Below the pieces are notes generated by a model. The model saw nothing but the letters and a program-made list of their open reading frames with translations. It had not been told where the DNA came from and searched no databases. Source: Phycisphaerae bacterium (lineage in GTDB: Bacteria > Planctomycetota > Phycisphaerae > UBA1845). Taken from it: a stretch of 36,078 bases of DNA. The position numbers and the translations under genes were made by a program. Each line of letters starts with the position of its first letter. Within the stretch, counting starts at the first letter, position 1. The stretch lies in the NCBI GenBank assembly GCA_029260235.1, contig JAJDDP010000195.1, positions 1-36,078 of the forward strand, given 5' to 3'. Of the stretch, positions 6,583 through 15,316 are shown in pieces.

Positions 6583-9003
6583 CTAAAGCCCAATCCAGCC
6601 GACAACAGCACTCCACGCACCGCTACCCGCCAAAATAAGCAACAAAACGACCGCGGCCGAACCGGCTGCGAAGAGAACGTAATTTCGAACCCGACCTGTT
6701 TGGGGCTGGCGGACAGCGTTGCCCGCATACTTGGTGAGGGAGGCTACGCCGTTGACCACGCCATCAACACCGCGGGCATCCAAGACCCAACCCGAGAAAG
6801 CAGCAATCCGCCGGACCAAGGCGGCACAGAGGAGAGCCACCATATCTACCACCCAGGCGTCAAACACACTGCAAAGCCTTGAAAATCCGCGACAGCCCAT
6901 CACAAGCACAAAGTCATACACCTGATCGATATACAATCGCTCCCTCAAGGCACGATGCATGAAGGCAATGCCCGGCATGCTAGATATCCTAGTGGCTAGC
7001 TCAAGTCCGTTGCGATAGATCGCCCAGGCTACGCCAAACCCAATCAGGAAAGCGAAGCCGACAATCGGAACCAGATCACGGTGAACATCGTGGTGCAGCA
7101 TCAACCCAACAGCGTGATCGGCATCGTGAGCGTGACCGTCGATGGCTACCACCATGGTCGCATCGGTCGCCGCCGACGCTGCGTCAGCCAACAGAGGCCT
7201 GAATACCCAGTAGCTGCAGAAGAAAGTCCCCACAGCCAACGCAACAAGCGGAACATACATCAGCTTGGATTCATGGGCGTGATCGTACACATGCTGGTCA
7301 CGCGGCTTGCCCATAAACGTCAACCACCACAGCCGCATCATGTAGAAAGGCGTGACGTAGGCGATGGCGATGGGGAACCAGAACAGCCACTTGGGCAGCG
7401 GCGATGTCGGATGCTCGCTGTCGGTCGCCCGAGCAACAAGAGCAGCCTGATCGACATGATGCGCAGCTGCGTGGTCAAGTTCACTCGGGCCGTGCGCTTG
7501 CTCGCTCTTAGGTTGTGAATCATGCCCAGCCGAAGTATCGGTTGCGCCGTGCTCTGGAGAGTCCGATGCCAAACGATAGCTCAGTCCAGACTCAAGTTCT
7601 TCATCGGATGGCGCGGCTTTGGCATGGTGTTCAGCCTCAGGCGGCCAATGGTCAGTGCGCATCAAGGCGGCCGCCAGGATTTCATCCTTGCTGTAGAACC
7701 CGCCTATGCCGGGCCCGGTCCAGGGAATCCCCGTGCCCGCGATGGCTAACACGCCTATGAAGAACGTCCAACACGTCACGGGCATCTTCTTGTGCAGCCC
7801 ACCCATCTTGGTGATTTCCTGCTCGTGATGACATCCTTCGATGACCTGCCCTGACCCGAGGAACATCATGGCTTTGAAGAACGCATGGGTCATCAGGTGG
7901 AACAGCGCTGCGGTCCATGCCCCGACCCCAAGCCCAAAGATCATGTAGCCCAACTGAGAAAGCGTCGAGTAGGCCAACACTTTCTTGATGTCCGTTTGGA
8001 CGATGGCAATCAGCGCTGTCATGGTCAACGTGATGCAGCCAATTACCGCAACAACCATCTGGGCGTCGGGCGTGAGTAACCGGAAGATACGGGCAACGAG
8101 GTACACACCTGCGGCCACCATGGTAGCTGCATGAATGAGGGCACTGACCGGTGTCGGACCAGCCATCGCGTCGGGCAGCCAGACATGCAAGGGGAACTGG
8201 GCGCTCTTGCCCATCGCGCCGCAGAACAAGCCCACCCCCATCAGGGTGGCCAAGGTCATCCCGGATACTTGCCAGCCGAACAAATCAATCGAATATCCAA
8301 TAGCAAACAGGCCCGTGGAACTGGCGTACTGCTGGCGGAAATTGGCGGCGGCTTGGTCCAAATCGAGCGTGCCCAGGAAGAAGAACACCATCATCAGGCC
8401 AAACAAGAAGCCAAAGTCCCCCACCCGGTTGGTGATGAAGGCCTTCATGGCTGCGTTCGACGCGAACTTCTTGTCGAAGTAGAAGCCGATCAGGAGGTAG
8501 CTGCACAGGCCTACTAGTTCCCAGAAGATGAAAAGAAACAGCAGGTTGCTGGAGATGACCAACCCCAGCATGGAAAAGGCGAACATACAGAGGTAGGTGA
8601 AGAATCGGTGGTACTTGCTCTGCCCGTCGATTTCATCGCTATGGCCTGCCATATAGCCGACGCTGAAGACGAAGATCCAGGTAGCGATGAAAGTGACCAT
8701 AAAGAACATGATCACCGTGAGCGAATCGAGTTTGACGCCGATCTTGATTGGCACCGATCCCATGTCAGCCCAATAGAACTGATTGCTAACCGCCGCCGCA
8801 GTCAATTCAGCCCGGTCCGCGGGGCTAAGCCCATGCCAACTGAATAGCACGCAGGTAGCAAGCACGCAACTGGTTCCCATGACCAATACCGTGAACCAGC
8901 CACTCAGCGGCTTGCCAAGGCGATGGCCGAAGAACACCAGAAAGGCAAAGCCGATCAGCGGAACCACCGTACCAGCGACCAAGAATTGTTCGTACCAACT
9001 CAT
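6583..9003 (-). CDS. nuoL: NADH-quinone oxidoreductase subunit L, enlarged
   Basis: This is the distal antiporter-like proton-pumping subunit of complex I. It shows FWELVGLCSYLLIGFYF (Glu near residue 162), then FPLHVWLPDAMAGPTPVSAL and HAATMVAAGVYLVAR near residues 270-305, and QTDIKKVLAYSTLSQLGYM. The product is 806 residues against roughly 610-660 in most bacteria. The excess comes mainly from a hydrophilic insertion at about residues 451-537, between YSKDEILAAAL and the next helix; it is rich in His, Asp, Glu and Ala. A second His/Asp-rich loop occurs near HAHDADHAVGLMLHHDVHRD. The C-terminal part keeps hydrophobic segments expected for the lateral helix region. The start is ATG at 9003. 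Confidence 0.95.
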   Translation of the reverse strand: MSWYEQFLVAGTVVPLIGFAFLVFFGHRLGKPLSGWFTVLVMGTSCVLATCVLFSWHGLSPADRAELTAAAVSNQFYWADMGSVPIKIGVKLDSLTVIMFFMVTFIATWIFVFSVGYMAGHSDEIDGQSKYHRFFTYLCMFAFSMLGLVISSNLLFLFIFWELVGLCSYLLIGFYFDKKFASNAAMKAFITNRVGDFGFLFGLMMVFFFLGTLDLDQAAANFRQQYASSTGLFAIGYSIDLFGWQVSGMTLATLMGVGLFCGAMGKSAQFPLHVWLPDAMAGPTPVSALIHAATMVAAGVYLVARIFRLLTPDAQMVVAVIGCITLTMTALIAIVQTDIKKVLAYSTLSQLGYMIFGLGVGAWTAALFHLMTHAFFKAMMFLGSGQVIEGCHHEQEITKMGGLHKKMPVTCWTFFIGVLAIAGTGIPWTGPGIGGFYSKDEILAAALMRTDHWPPEAEHHAKAAPSDEELESGLSYRLASDSPEHGATDTSAGHDSQPKSEQAHGPSELDHAAAHHVDQAALVARATDSEHPTSPLPKWLFWFPIAIAYVTPFYMMRLWWLTFMGKPRDQHVYDHAHESKLMYVPLVALAVGTFFCSYWVFRPLLADAASAATDATMVVAIDGHAHDADHAVGLMLHHDVHRDLVPIVGFAFLIGFGVAWAIYRNGLELATRISSMPGIAFMHRALRERLYIDQVYDFVLVMGCRGFSRLCSVFDAWVVDMVALLCAALVRRIAAFSGWVLDARGVDGVVNGVASLTKYAGNAVRQPQTGRVRNYVLFAAGSAAVVLLLILAGSGAWSAVVGWIGL

Positions 9004-9118
9004 GCGTTATAGCGGAGTGAAGATTGTGGCCTCTGGAGCATTCTGTCCACGATACGTCCGGGACATCCCAACGCCCACAAAGTCAACCTGCTTCCACTCG
9101 TTTCCTTTGCAGCGAGCA

Positions 9119-9436
9119 TCAACCGCTGACCGCGTCGCCTCGGTCGATGTCGATGGTATTCAAATTCCGATAGTAATTCGTACAAATCGCGACGGCGACC
9201 GCCGCCTCAGCTGCCGCCAATACAATCACAAAGAGGGCTATCACTTGGGCATCGATCGATGTGTTTCCACCACTGTATTTTCCGAAGGCAACAAAGTTGA
9301 TGTTGACCGCATTGAGCACCAATTCAACGCCAATCAACACACCAATCGCGTTCCGCTTGCTGACCATCGAAAATACGCCCGCACAAAAAATAATGGCCGC
9401 CAATACCAGGTAGTGATTGAGCCCGATCTCAAGCAT
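9119..9436 (-). CDS. nuoK: NADH-quinone oxidoreductase subunit K
   Basis: This is a small membrane subunit of complex I, with three transmembrane helices and part of the proton path next to the quinone module. Its 105 residues match the family length. MLEIGLNHYLVLAAIIFCAG is the usual N-terminus, and GVLIGVELVLNAVNINFVAF carries the conserved membrane Glu of helix 2; a second Glu lies in AAAEAAVAVAI. A GGAG lies about 12 bases before the ATG. The gene is three bases downstream of the nuoJ stop, so the two are probably translationally coupled. Confidence 0.96.
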   Translation of the reverse strand: MLEIGLNHYLVLAAIIFCAGVFSMVSKRNAIGVLIGVELVLNAVNINFVAFGKYSGGNTSIDAQVIALFVIVLAAAEAAVAVAICTNYYRNLNTIDIDRGDAVSG

Positions 9437-9439
9437 AGC

Positions 9440-10078
9440 CTATTCGCGCTCCTGCCGGGCCAAGTAGGCCGCCCCGATCATCACCACCAGCAGCAACACA
9501 CTAATCACCTCAAAAGGAACCAGATAGGTAGTCAGTAAATCCCGACCCAGGGTCGCCACCGGGATGGAGCCGGTCGGCTCACCTCGCTGCCAGTCGGTCC
9601 CAAGCACCAAGCCCATCAAGGCTGCAAAGAGCAATAAAGAAACGACACCACCCGCAGCCAGCCCAATCTTGCTGACGGCAAACTGCATAGACGGCGACTT
9701 GGTGGTCAGCATCACACCAAAGATGAGCAGAACCAAAGTGCCGCCCGCATAGACGATGATCTGAATGACCCCCAGAAAATAGGCGGTCAGCAGAAAATAC
9801 AGAATGGCCACAGCGCCCAAGGTGGCGAACAACCAGATGGCCATCCGAACCACATCTTTGGTGAAACATATCGCTATGGCTGAGAATGCCGCCAACCCGC
9901 CGAACAGATAGAACCCGACCGCCTCGAACAAAGGGTGCGAACCACCGAGAACGTCTGACACGAAGCCGCCCTCATCCAATCCCCCGCCGCCGGACGCCAT
10001 CGCCACGCGCGGAGCAGCTGTCATAGCCATACATGCAATGACCGCTGCAAGAATCAGTTTTAGCTGCGGCTTCAACAC
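9440..10078 (-). CDS. nuoJ: NADH-quinone oxidoreductase subunit J with signal-peptide-like N-terminus
   Basis: NuoJ is a five-helix membrane subunit of complex I. The core begins at HPLFEAVGFYLFGGLAAFSA and includes DVVRMAIWLFATLGAVAILY and FLGVIQIIVYAGGTLVLLIF, the hallmark YAG region. Before the core is an extra ~40 residues: a Lys-containing start, a hydrophobic run (LKLILAAVIACMAMTA), a likely signal-peptidase site (RVAMA-SG) and a Gly-rich linker. I chose the GTG at 10078 because GGAG lies 11 bases upstream (10093-10090). The frame is also open to a TTG at 10138, which would overlap nuoH by 23 bases. The N-terminal extension is unusual for NuoJ. Confidence 0.9.
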   Translation of the reverse strand: MLKPQLKLILAAVIACMAMTAAPRVAMASGGGGLDEGGFVSDVLGGSHPLFEAVGFYLFGGLAAFSAIAICFTKDVVRMAIWLFATLGAVAILYFLLTAYFLGVIQIIVYAGGTLVLLIFGVMLTTKSPSMQFAVSKIGLAAGGVVSLLLFAALMGLVLGTDWQRGEPTGSIPVATLGRDLLTTYLVPFEVISVLLLVVMIGAAYLARQERE

Positions 10079-10115
10079 CGTAACCGTTTCTCCGTTCGCG
10101 CCCACTGGGCGATAC

Positions 10116-11528
10116 CTACGCACCGGGCAATTGCTCAACAGCCAGCACGCCGACCAAGGCGCGTTTCTTCAATCGGGCCTTGAAGATAATCCAGCACGCA
10201 CCAAGCCCCGCCAAACCCGTAAAGGAAGATAAGGCGATCCGCGTTACCATGGCTAGCAGACTGTCTTCGGGTACCCAAAGAACCCACAGCGTTTGGCCGA
10301 TCAGCAGAACCAGCATAAGTGGCAACAACACCTGAATGCAGGAATACAGAACTTGATCGATTCGAATCCGGGGCAGCGTCCAGCGTACCCACATTTGGAC
10401 GAACACCAGGAAGAACGACTTGACCACCATCCAGATCGGGCCACCCAAAATCAAACCTTGGGCAGCACGGGCTGCTGCATTGTCCGCAAAGAGGAATCGT
10501 CCCATCCAATCAGGGATCCACTCCGGCGAGATGGGTGAACTCCACCCCCCGAAGAACAACACCACCGCCAACGCAGCTACGATATACATAGCCACATACT
10601 CAGCAAAGAAGAACAGCGACCAGCGGATGCCCGAATACTCGGTCAAGAAACCAGCCACCAATTCGCTCTCTGATTCAGGCAGATCGAACGGAGCCCGCTT
10701 GCAACTGGCCAGCGACGTGATGTAATAGGCCACGGCCGCTACAAACATGAATGGGCTTTGGAACGCCAACCAAGTATGCCAACCACCGGCTTGGGCGTCG
10801 CCAATCTGAACAAGATTTAGGCTCCCGATAGTCAAGACGGGCAGCAAGAGGGAAATGCCCATGGGAATCTCGTAGGAGACCATTTGGCACGCTTCTCGCA
10901 TGGCGCCATAGACGGTCCATTTACTGTTGGACCCCCAGCCAGCCATGATGACGCCCACCACTTCAACCCCCAACATAGCCACGATGACCAACAGGCCCAC
11001 GTCCATATTGCGGAAGATCCAATGAGCACCGAAGGGCAGCGTTAGGAAGGCGATAACCACCGGAATCAAGGTGACATAGGGTGCCAAGCGAAACAGGGCT
11101 GCATCAGCAGCGGCCGGCACTAGATCTTCTTTGGCGATGAGTTTGATACCGTCGGCCATCGACTGAGCCCAGCCATGCCAACCGCCGACCCGCATGGGCC
11201 CCATTCGCGACTGAATGCGGGCAGCTACTTTTCGCTCCCACCAGATGGCGAACAAAGGAATGTGGGCTGCAAAAAGCGAAACGCCGGTCACCGCCAAGAT
11301 GTCCCTGAGCAGGTGGTATTCACCCAGAAAGGCCTCGCTGAGCAGGGCGACCAAGTAGATGCCGACCACACCCCCAGCCACGGCGCCGAAGAATATGGCC
11401 GCCGGGAATCGACGTAGGATCGGCGCGGCCAGTCCCGCCACCGACATGGCTACCCCGACCATCAGCTTCTCAATCGCTGAGAGGTTCGGCTTGTTTCGTT
11501 CAACCCAAGGTGTGGAAAACTGCGTCAC
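10116..11528 (-). CDS. nuoH: NADH-quinone oxidoreductase subunit H
   Basis: NuoH anchors the peripheral arm of complex I to the membrane and forms much of the quinone chamber. Recognisable stretches are IWWERKVAARIQSRMGPMRV, ADGIKLIAKEDLVP, GWGSNSKWTVYGAMREACQM, VSYEIPMGISLL, CKRAPFDLPESESELVAGF and TEYSGIRWSLFFFAEY. At 470 residues it is longer than the typical 320-430, with about 60 extra N-terminal residues that include an additional hydrophobic segment. The start is GTG at 11528, with GGAG seven bases upstream. The gene follows nuoD after 112 bases, because nuoE, F and G are absent at this point. Confidence 0.95.
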   Translation of the reverse strand: MTQFSTPWVERNKPNLSAIEKLMVGVAMSVAGLAAPILRRFPAAIFFGAVAGGVVGIYLVALLSEAFLGEYHLLRDILAVTGVSLFAAHIPLFAIWWERKVAARIQSRMGPMRVGGWHGWAQSMADGIKLIAKEDLVPAAADAALFRLAPYVTLIPVVIAFLTLPFGAHWIFRNMDVGLLVIVAMLGVEVVGVIMAGWGSNSKWTVYGAMREACQMVSYEIPMGISLLLPVLTIGSLNLVQIGDAQAGGWHTWLAFQSPFMFVAAVAYYITSLASCKRAPFDLPESESELVAGFLTEYSGIRWSLFFFAEYVAMYIVAALAVVLFFGGWSSPISPEWIPDWMGRFLFADNAAARAAQGLILGGPIWMVVKSFFLVFVQMWVRWTLPRIRIDQVLYSCIQVLLPLMLVLLIGQTLWVLWVPEDSLLAMVTRIALSSFTGLAGLGACWIIFKARLKKRALVGVLAVEQLPGA

Positions 11529-11640
11529 TGCCGCACTCCGTCACCGCAACCATCCAACGCGCCATCAGCAAAAGGATCGGGATTGTAGCGGCTCTGTCGC
11601 CAGATGCCACCAAAACCGCGACTATCTCTTTGGTCGCCTA

Positions 11641-12840
11641 CTACCGATCTACCTCGCCCATCACCACATCAAGACTGCCCACGATGGCAGCCACGTCTGC
11701 GATCAAACAGTTATTCGAAATATGGCGGACGATGGACAGATTGCAGAAGCTCGGACCTCGCGCCTTGACCCGGGCTGGTATGGAAGATCCATCCCCGCGA
11801 ATATAGAAGCCCAATTGACCACGGGGATTCTCAATTTCAACATATACCTCATCATCGGGCAGCTTGACCGTCTTGTTCTTCTTGGCCAAGGTCGCGCCCT
11901 CGGGGCAATTCCGAATCGCTTGCCGGATGAGGTTTACCGACTGCTTCATCTCCTCGAGACGGACGTAGTACCGGCACCAAGAATCGCCCACGACCACGCT
12001 GTGGGGGATCTCGTCGGTTCCGCCAGGGCGCCCAATGGGGATGTCGAAGTCGAACTTCTCATAGCCGTCATAGGGCGTCGACTTGCGTAAGTCCCACTTG
12101 ACGCCGCTGCCGCGTAAGCAGGGCCCGGTCAGGCCAAAGGCAATAGCATCCTCGGCAGAGACCACGCCAACTTTGGCTGTCCGCTTCACGAAGATTTGAT
12201 TGAAACTGAGCAGTTGGTTGTACTCGTCGATCTTCGGGTCGAAGTAATCCAGAAACTCAAGGCAGCGATCAAACCAGCCATCGGGCACGTCGTCGTGCAC
12301 GCCGCCAATGGTGATGTAGCTATAAGTCAGCCGGGCGCCGCAAGCAGCTTCACAGAGATCTAGCACCATCTCGCGTTCCCGGAACGAGTACAGGAAGGCC
12401 GTGAAGGCCCCAATATCCAGCCCGTAGGTGCCAAAGGCCACCAAGTGCGAAGCGATGCGGTTCAGCTCAGCGAAGATAACCCGCAGATACTGGGCACGCT
12501 CCGGTACTTCCATGCCGGCGATTCGCTCAACCGCAATGGAATACGCCTGGTTGTTGTTCATCCCAGCCAAGTAATCCATCCGGTCTGTGTATGGAATATA
12601 TTGATAGGGCTGGAGATTTTCGCCGATTTTTTCGGCGCAGCGGTGCAGGTAGCCGATATGCGGCACAGCCTCGATAACCATTTCGCCATCAGCCCGAAGC
12701 ACCAAGCGGAGTACGCCGTGCGTCGCCGGGTGCTGAGGCCCCATGTTGATGAGCAATTCTTCGGTTTCGACATCGCCTTGCTCGACGCGGTCGATGTCCA
12801 TCAGAAGATCAGGGGCAGATTCTAAAACCGTGTCAGCCAT
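11641..12840 (-). CDS. nuoD: NADH-quinone oxidoreductase subunit D (49 kDa)
   Basis: NuoD is a peripheral-arm subunit that, with NuoB, lines the quinone-binding site. The 399-residue length is normal. MGPQHPATHGVLRLVL carries the quinone-site His, and YIPYTDRMDYLAGM contains the conserved Tyr region. Further matches are LNRIASHLVAFGTYGLDIGA, GLTGPCLRGSG and the C-terminal ending DVVMGEVDR. The ancestral [NiFe]-hydrogenase metal cysteines are absent, as in complex I. It follows nuoC after 98 bases and is not fused to it. Confidence 0.97.
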   Translation of the reverse strand: MADTVLESAPDLLMDIDRVEQGDVETEELLINMGPQHPATHGVLRLVLRADGEMVIEAVPHIGYLHRCAEKIGENLQPYQYIPYTDRMDYLAGMNNNQAYSIAVERIAGMEVPERAQYLRVIFAELNRIASHLVAFGTYGLDIGAFTAFLYSFREREMVLDLCEAACGARLTYSYITIGGVHDDVPDGWFDRCLEFLDYFDPKIDEYNQLLSFNQIFVKRTAKVGVVSAEDAIAFGLTGPCLRGSGVKWDLRKSTPYDGYEKFDFDIPIGRPGGTDEIPHSVVVGDSWCRYYVRLEEMKQSVNLIRQAIRNCPEGATLAKKNKTVKLPDDEVYVEIENPRGQLGFYIRGDGSSIPARVKARGPSFCNLSIVRHISNNCLIADVAAIVGSLDVVMGEVDR

Positions 12841-12938
12841 TCAAGGCCCTTCAATCCGAGGTTGGTGCCGTCGTCTCTGAAGCACCATCCAAATCCAGCG
12901 ATTAACACTGCCGGCGTCCATCAGGTCAAACCGCGGCC

Positions 12939-13472
12939 TCAATGGCGCGGGCTAAGTAGTTCGTGCTCAGTCGTCCCGGGAATGCCCTGATACTCGACCG
13001 GGAATTCGTAATCCTTCAATAGCGGATAGCCAACCCAATCATCCGGACAAAGAATGCGCCGCAGATCGGGATGTCCGTCAAAAACAATGCCCATCATGTC
13101 GAAGGCTTCGCGCTCATGCCAATCGGCCGCAGGCCAGATCTCAGCCACCGAGGGAATGCTCGGGCTGTCCCGATCAACCTCGATCCGAACTGCAAACTCG
13201 TGGACAAACTCCAACAGATCAGCCTTACCCTCAAATGGAATTCGGCACACATCGTATATAGCGGCCAATTTGTTCTCAGCCAGCATGTCCAGGGAGGTGA
13301 TGCAGCAGAGTAAATTGAACCCCAGCCGAGCGTCATCCCGGAGAAACCGCGCGATCTTGGGCCAGGAATCGGCGCTAACCAAGGCATAGGGGCGACCGCA
13401 ATCGAGGCAAGCATCTTCGACTGCCTCGCCGAACTCACTCTTGAGTATGCCGCAAATCTCTTCTGGGGCCAT
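12939..13472 (-). CDS. nuoC: NADH-quinone oxidoreductase subunit C (30 kDa)
   Basis: This is a structural subunit of the connecting Q module of complex I. The 177 residues contain the family signature region WPAADWHEREAFDMMGIVFD followed by GHPDLRRILCPDDW and GYPLLKDYEFP. The ATG at 13472 gives a normal N-terminus. It is a separate gene, not the NuoCD fusion of enterobacteria. It lies 56 bases after nuoB. Confidence 0.96.
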   Translation of the reverse strand: MAPEEICGILKSEFGEAVEDACLDCGRPYALVSADSWPKIARFLRDDARLGFNLLCCITSLDMLAENKLAAIYDVCRIPFEGKADLLEFVHEFAVRIEVDRDSPSIPSVAEIWPAADWHEREAFDMMGIVFDGHPDLRRILCPDDWVGYPLLKDYEFPVEYQGIPGTTEHELLSPRH

Positions 13473-13528
13473 AACCTGGTTAGTCCTTATTACCTACCGC
13501 CAAGAACGATTCACTACAAAGCCCGCAG

Positions 13529-14047
13529 CTAAGCAATCGCAGCCTCGCGGAAAGTGTTCATGGACTTCTTGGCACGCGTTTGGTGCTTGATCTTATCCTG
13601 CAGTCGGATCAAACCTTCGATTAATGCCTCAGGGCGCGGGGGGCAGCCGGGCACATAGACATCGACCGGCACCACCAAATCCACACCCTTAACCACATGG
13701 TAGCCATGCTTGAAGTAAGGGCCTCCACCCACAGTGCAAGCACCCATGGCCATCACGTACTTCGGCTCAGCCATTTGGTTGTACAGTCGCTTGAGCCGCG
13801 ACGCCATCTTATAGGTGACCGTGCCTGCCACGATCATCAGGTCAGCTTGGCGAGGGGCTGCCCGAAACGCGCCGGCCCCGAAGCGGTCGAAGTCGAACCG
13901 CGACGCGCCGACGGCCATCATCTCGATGGCGCAGCAGGCCAAGCCGAAGGTCATCGGCCAAACGCTACTGCTCCGACCCCAGTTGATAGCCCAGTCCAAG
14001 GAGGTGACCATCACGCCTTCTTCAAACCGATTCTCAATCCAACTCAT
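13529..14047 (-). CDS. nuoB: NADH-quinone oxidoreductase subunit B, [4Fe-4S] cluster N2
   Basis: NuoB holds cluster N2, which passes electrons to quinone. The four ligands are visible: the tandem cysteines in [10 protein letters not shown] (residues 38-39), Cys104 in MGACTVGGG and Cys135 in [15 protein letters not shown] set the start at the ATG at 14047 (172 residues, [11 protein letters not shown]) because it overlaps the nuoA stop in the ATGA arrangement typical of coupled genes. The frame remains open to 14131, but the extra 28 residues would overlap nuoA heavily and do not look like this family. Confidence 0.96.
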   Translation of the reverse strand: MSWIENRFEEGVMVTSLDWAINWGRSSSVWPMTFGLACCAIEMMAVGASRFDFDRFGAGAFRAAPRQADLMIVAGTVTYKMASRLKRLYNQMAEPKYVMAMGACTVGGGPYFKHGYHVVKGVDLVVPVDVYVPGCPPRPEALIEGLIRLQDKIKHQTRAKKSMNTFREAAIA

Positions 14048-14571
14048 GAGGCTGACTCCGATCCGACGACCGGGAATTCGGGTTCGCCCCCAGAGAGCGC
14101 CCTTACCCAGTCCAGGTAGCCAAACCGCCAAAGGTAGAGGAACCCGACGACTATCACGCCGAAGAAAAACAGCATGTCATAAAGGGCCATCGTCCGCAGT
14201 TGATCCAACTCCGCACCAACCGCACCCGTCCCACCACCAAAAACGACCGCCCAAGGCCAAAACAAGGCAATCTCGACGTCGAAGATAATGAACACCAATG
14301 CCACCACATAGAACCGCAGGTCGAACTGTACCCAACCCTGGCCTATGGTCGGCTCGCCGCATTCATAGATGGCCGCCTTGACCGGATGGGCAATCTTTGG
14401 CCGAACGAACCGGCCCAGCAACAACCCACCAAAGCAGATGAGAAACCCGGCCACCGACAACATGATCACTCCAAGAACCACCATGGCGCCGGAGCCTGCA
14501 TCGGGATTCGCCTGTGCCAGTACCGAGCTGCTGCCCAGAAAAGCCACACTTTCGCTCATGGCATGGATCAC
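14044..14571 (-). CDS. nuoA: NADH-quinone oxidoreductase subunit A
   Basis: NuoA is a three-helix membrane subunit next to the quinone chamber. Matches are [40 protein letters not shown] and PWAVVFGG, all classic for the family. The 175 residues include about 30 extra at the N-terminus. The apparent start is a GTG at 14571 overlapping the nuoI stop (GTGA), with GGAA about 12 bases upstream; an ATG at 14559 is the alternative. It ends in a four-base overlap with nuoB. Confidence 0.95.
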   Translation of the reverse strand: MIHAMSESVAFLGSSSVLAQANPDAGSGAMVVLGVIMLSVAGFLICFGGLLLGRFVRPKIAHPVKAAIYECGEPTIGQGWVQFDLRFYVVALVFIIFDVEIALFWPWAVVFGGGTGAVGAELDQLRTMALYDMLFFFGVIVVGFLYLWRFGYLDWVRALSGGEPEFPVVGSESAS

Positions 14572-15176
14572 TTTTTCGCCGGCTTCCTTTCGGTCATGGC
14601 CAAGACCATCTCTTTTCGCCGATCTTCTTCATCTCGCCCATCGGTACTGAACTCGAAAGACTCCCAGTCGGCTTTCTTGGCAGCCGCCCAATCGGGCAGC
14701 TTGTCCTTGGTCATCCAGAGTGGCTGCGGCGTCTGCAAGCCCTGAGCAGCCAACTCGGTGAACTCGACGATCATATCCTTGCGGGTGAAGCCCGACATGT
14801 CGTGCAGGTTGCCCATGTGAATACACTCCGTCGGGCAAGGATCGACGCACAGAGCACAGAACATGCACTTGGCGTAATCAATCGCATACCGGGTCATAGC
14901 CCCGCCCATGGCTAATTTCGTCGCTTTATCGATCTTCCTTGGTCCGGTCTTTTCGATGTAGATGCAATCTACCGGGCATGCCTTGGCACACAGGTCGCAT
15001 GCGATGCACTTCTCAGCCTCAAAGAAATGAAAGCCTCGGAATCTTGGCTGCAATGCGGGAGCCACGTCGGGATACTGCAAGGTGATAGTTCTGGCGAAGC
15101 AATACTTGAGCGTGATGCGCATGCCAATGAAGATGGTCTTGACCGTCAAGTAGATGTTACGAAAGTAGTCTCGCAC
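14568..15176 (-). CDS. nuoI: NADH-quinone oxidoreductase subunit I, two [4Fe-4S] clusters
   Basis: NuoI is the ferredoxin-like subunit carrying clusters N6a and N6b between the electron input and NuoB. Both eight-iron motifs are present: CIACDLCAKACPVDC and CMFCALCVDPCPTEC. The N-terminal amphipathic part (RNIYLTVKTIFIGMRITLKY) is typical for attachment to the membrane arm. I favour the GTG at 15176 because GGAGG lies ten bases upstream; another GTG at 15185 is too close to that site. Its position is unusual: it is the first gene of the operon, upstream of nuoA, instead of lying between nuoH and nuoJ. Confidence 0.96.
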   Translation of the reverse strand: MRDYFRNIYLTVKTIFIGMRITLKYCFARTITLQYPDVAPALQPRFRGFHFFEAEKCIACDLCAKACPVDCIYIEKTGPRKIDKATKLAMGGAMTRYAIDYAKCMFCALCVDPCPTECIHMGNLHDMSGFTRKDMIVEFTELAAQGLQTPQPLWMTKDKLPDWAAAKKADWESFEFSTDGRDEEDRRKEMVLAMTERKPAKK

Positions 15177-15248
15177 GGTCAGCACGCCTCCACAGGGCTA
15201 ATTCTCGTTGTCTCCAAGCTGATCGAGCCAGCCCGGTAAAGCCGCGGC

Positions 15249-15277
15249 ATTGTAGAATCGAGGCTTAGCATTTTCAA
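15249..15277 (-). promoter_or_regulatory. sigma70-type promoter of the nuo operon
   Basis: On the minus strand TTGAAA (15277-15272) and TACAAT (15254-15249) are separated by exactly 17 bases; each matches five of six consensus positions. Transcription would start near 15242, leaving a leader of about 65 bases before nuoI. This places the promoter in the 140-base gap between cinA and nuoI, so the nuo genes can be transcribed separately from cinA. Confidence 0.7.
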
Positions 15278-15316
15278 CAGCAGTGGCGCCACCGACTCAA
15301 CGCGCGACGCTCTGCC

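Noticed and set aside
8783..9538. 251-codon forward open frame across nuoL, nuoK and nuoJ
   Set aside because: It is a shadow of three real complex I genes on the other strand; its composition (many Asn, Thr, His) is that of a reversed membrane-protein frame.
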